From the NCBI GenBank assembly GCA_027053145.1, contig JALUED010000027.1, positions 1-5,952 on the forward strand: a stretch of DNA of 5,952 nucleotides. The letters run 5' to 3'. How positions within the stretch are numbered: the first letter of the stretch is position 1; each line of letters begins with the position of its first letter. Positions 4,503-5,952 of the stretch are shown piece by piece. The stretch comes from Thermaceae bacterium (GTDB lineage Bacteria; Deinococcota; Deinococci; Deinococcales; Marinithermaceae). The notes beneath the pieces were generated by a model that had not been told where the DNA came from, did no database searches, and saw only the letters and a list, made by a program, of their open reading frames with translations. Both the position numbers and the translations under genes were made by a program.

Positions 4503-5952
4503 ATGCGCGTTCTTCGCCTGCTTGCCCTTTTCCTTGCCGCCGCCCTCGCCGTAGGGATTTTTGGGGCCGCTTGGATCGCCTGGAAGTGGAGCCGAGACCT
4601 TCCGGGGCTTGAAGCCTTTGAAAGCCTCCGCCTCACCGCCACCACCACCCTCTACGCCCGCGACGGCACCCCCATCGCCACCCTCGCCTCCGTGGAGGAC
4701 GGCCGCGCCGTCGGCCGCCGGCTTGTAAGCCTCGACGAGGTCTCGCCGGCGGCGGTAGCCGCGATCGTGGCCAGCGAGGACCGGCGTTTTTTTCGCCACC
4801 ACGGGATCGACTGGATCCGCTTTTTTGGCGCCCTTTACCGCACGCTGCGGGGCGACCTCCAGGGTGGAAGCACGATCACCACCCAGGTGATCAAGAACAC
4901 GCTCTTAAAGGAGCTCGCAAGCCAGCGAACGCTTGAGCGCAAGTTCAAGGAGTTTTTGCTCGCGCTCGAGCTTGAGCGCCGCTACACCAAGGAAGAGATC
5001 CTCGGCATGTACCTGAACGTCGCTTTCTGGGGCGGCAACCTGACCGGGATTGCCGCCGCCAGCGAGGCCTACTTTGGCAAGGACCCAAGCCGCCTGAGCC
5101 TCGCCGAAGGGGCTTACCTCGCCTCCCTCATCCCCGCCCCGAACGCCCGCTACCAGGACCTCGCCGGCACCCTGGCCCGCGCCCGCCGGCTTATCCAGGA
5201 GATGGCCCGGGAGGGCTGGATTCCCGAGGCCGAAGCCGCCCAAGCGCTTAAGGCCCCCATCGTGCCGCGCGGCTGGCAGGCCCGCTACGACAAGGACGGG
5301 AAGCTCCTTGAAGCCAAGCTCGTGGACCCCCGCGCCCAGGTCCTGCCCGACCTTGCCGCCAAGGTCGCCCCGCGCTTTGTGCTCGCGGTACGCAAGGCGC
5401 TGATCGAGCGCTTTGGCGCCGAGCGAGTCTTTGGCCAAGGGGGTCTACGGGTCACCACCACGCTGGACCTCGGGATGCAGGCCGCCGCCGAGGCCGCGGC
5501 CCAATACGCGGTGAAGGCCGGGCTCATGCCCGACGGCGCCCAGATCGCGCTGGTGGGACTTGAGGCCAAGACCGGGGCGGTGCGCGCCATGGTGGGCGCC
5601 CGGCCGGGGACCGAAGGCGAGTTCAACCGCGCCACCCAAACGCGGCGCAGCCCCGGCTCCGCGGTCAAGCCCTTCGTCTACGCCACCGCCCTCGAGGCCG
5701 GCTGGACCCAGGCCACTCCGGTCTGGGATCGCGAGGTCAGCTTCCCTGACCCCACCCAACCGGGCGGGGTCTGGAAGCCCAAGAACTTCTCGGGAACCTT
5801 CCTAAACCGAACGATCACGATCCGATACGCCCTCGACCGCTCGCTCAACATCCCCGCCATCCTTACCGCCGAGGCCATCGGCACGGAAACGCTGGCCGAA
5901 AAGCTCCAACTCCTCGGCTTTACGGTCCCGAAACACCCAAGCCTGGCCATCG
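4503..5952 (+). CDS. Class A penicillin-binding protein (PBP1A-type), 3' truncated by window end
   Basis: The frame is open for 483 codons to the window edge. Residues 4-28 form a membrane anchor with a short basic N-terminus, so the enzyme faces the outside of the inner membrane. The glycosyltransferase (GT51) domain shows EDRRFFRHHG (92-101, catalytic Glu92), GSTITTQ (122-128, where ITQQ is usual), RKFKE (146-150, second Glu150) and KEEILGMYLN (163-172). The transpeptidase domain begins near 312 (QGGLRVTTTLDLGMQ) and shows SPGSAVKPF with nucleophile Ser386 and Lys389, then the SLN motif at 447-449. The KTG motif must lie beyond the window. It polymerises lipid II into glycan strands and crosslinks peptides. 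Only GCA separates the receiver stop from this ATG and the ribosome site is weak, which suggests coupling. pbp1A or mrcA-type naming is not resolved. Confidence 0.95.
   Translation, partial: MRVLRLLALFLAAALAVGIFGAAWIAWKWSRDLPGLEAFESLRLTATTTLYARDGTPIATLASVEDGRAVGRRLVSLDEVSPAAVAAIVASEDRRFFRHHGIDWIRFFGALYRTLRGDLQGGSTITTQVIKNTLLKELASQRTLERKFKEFLLALELERRYTKEEILGMYLNVAFWGGNLTGIAAASEAYFGKDPSRLSLAEGAYLASLIPAPNARYQDLAGTLARARRLIQEMAREGWIPEAEAAQALKAPIVPRGWQARYDKDGKLLEAKLVDPRAQVLPDLAAKVAPRFVLAVRKALIERFGAERVFGQGGLRVTTTLDLGMQAAAEAAAQYAVKAGLMPDGAQIALVGLEAKTGAVRAMVGARPGTEGEFNRATQTRRSPGSAVKPFVYATALEAGWTQATPVWDREVSFPDPTQPGGVWKPKNFSGTFLNRTITIRYALDRSLNIPAILTAEAIGTETLAEKLQLLGFTVPKHPSLAI

Noticed and set aside
4239..5438. 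Minus-strand open frames opposite the receiver and PBP genes
   Set aside because: The plus strand carries unmistakable receiver and GT51 motifs. The antisense peptides are Gly/Ala-rich, with no ribosome sites or recognisable domains.
65..5700. Many CTCGAG words across the window
   Set aside because: They mostly fall in frame as Leu-Glu codons (CTC GAG) or their reverse complement. They reflect codon preference and not a dispersed signal.

Overview
This is a GC-rich, densely packed chromosomal window. It most likely comes from the Deinococcus-Thermus phylum, and I favour a Thermaceae-type thermophile. The reasons are a DdrA-type Rad52-family gene, a HisH that carries a PGQGHF loop resembling Thermus HisH as I recall it, promoters that place the -10 element directly against the start codon (leaderless style), and heavy use of CTC/GAG/GCC codons. 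The genus cannot be fixed from sequence alone.

Left part (1-854, plus strand): the 3' end of hisB is followed by a complete hisH, so this is part of a histidine biosynthesis cluster. The whole 90-nt gap between them is filled by an unusual palindrome. It is made of four degenerate heptamers (GCYYGTR) per arm and is flanked by a TATGA direct repeat. Removing the element and one TATGA copy on paper restores a 4-nt ATGA overlap between hisB and hisH, with a well-placed ribosome binding site. This is the most interesting signal in the window.

Middle part (826-3946, minus strand): four tightly packed genes read ddrA-like Rad52 protein, PPP-like metallophosphoesterase, rsmA (16S rRNA dimethyladenosine transferase) and a PfkB-family sugar kinase. 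The junctions are TGA|ATG with no gap, an ATGA overlap, and a 29-nt gap. This looks like one operon joining DNA end protection or annealing, dephosphorylation, ribosome maturation and sugar phosphorylation. The kinase gene ends inside hisH, with a 29-bp tail-to-tail overlap.

Right part (3947-5952): a compact divergent promoter region serves ddrA leftwards and tRNA-Gln(TTG) rightwards. After the tRNA and an A4T7 tract comes a gene for a small stand-alone receiver-like protein, which keeps the phospho-acceptor Asp but lacks the usual N-terminal acidic pair. Three nucleotides later starts a class A penicillin-binding protein (glycosyltransferase plus transpeptidase), which runs off the window end. 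No stretch above 300 bases is without a gene. The longest non-protein interval is 3947-4121, which holds the promoters and the tRNA.
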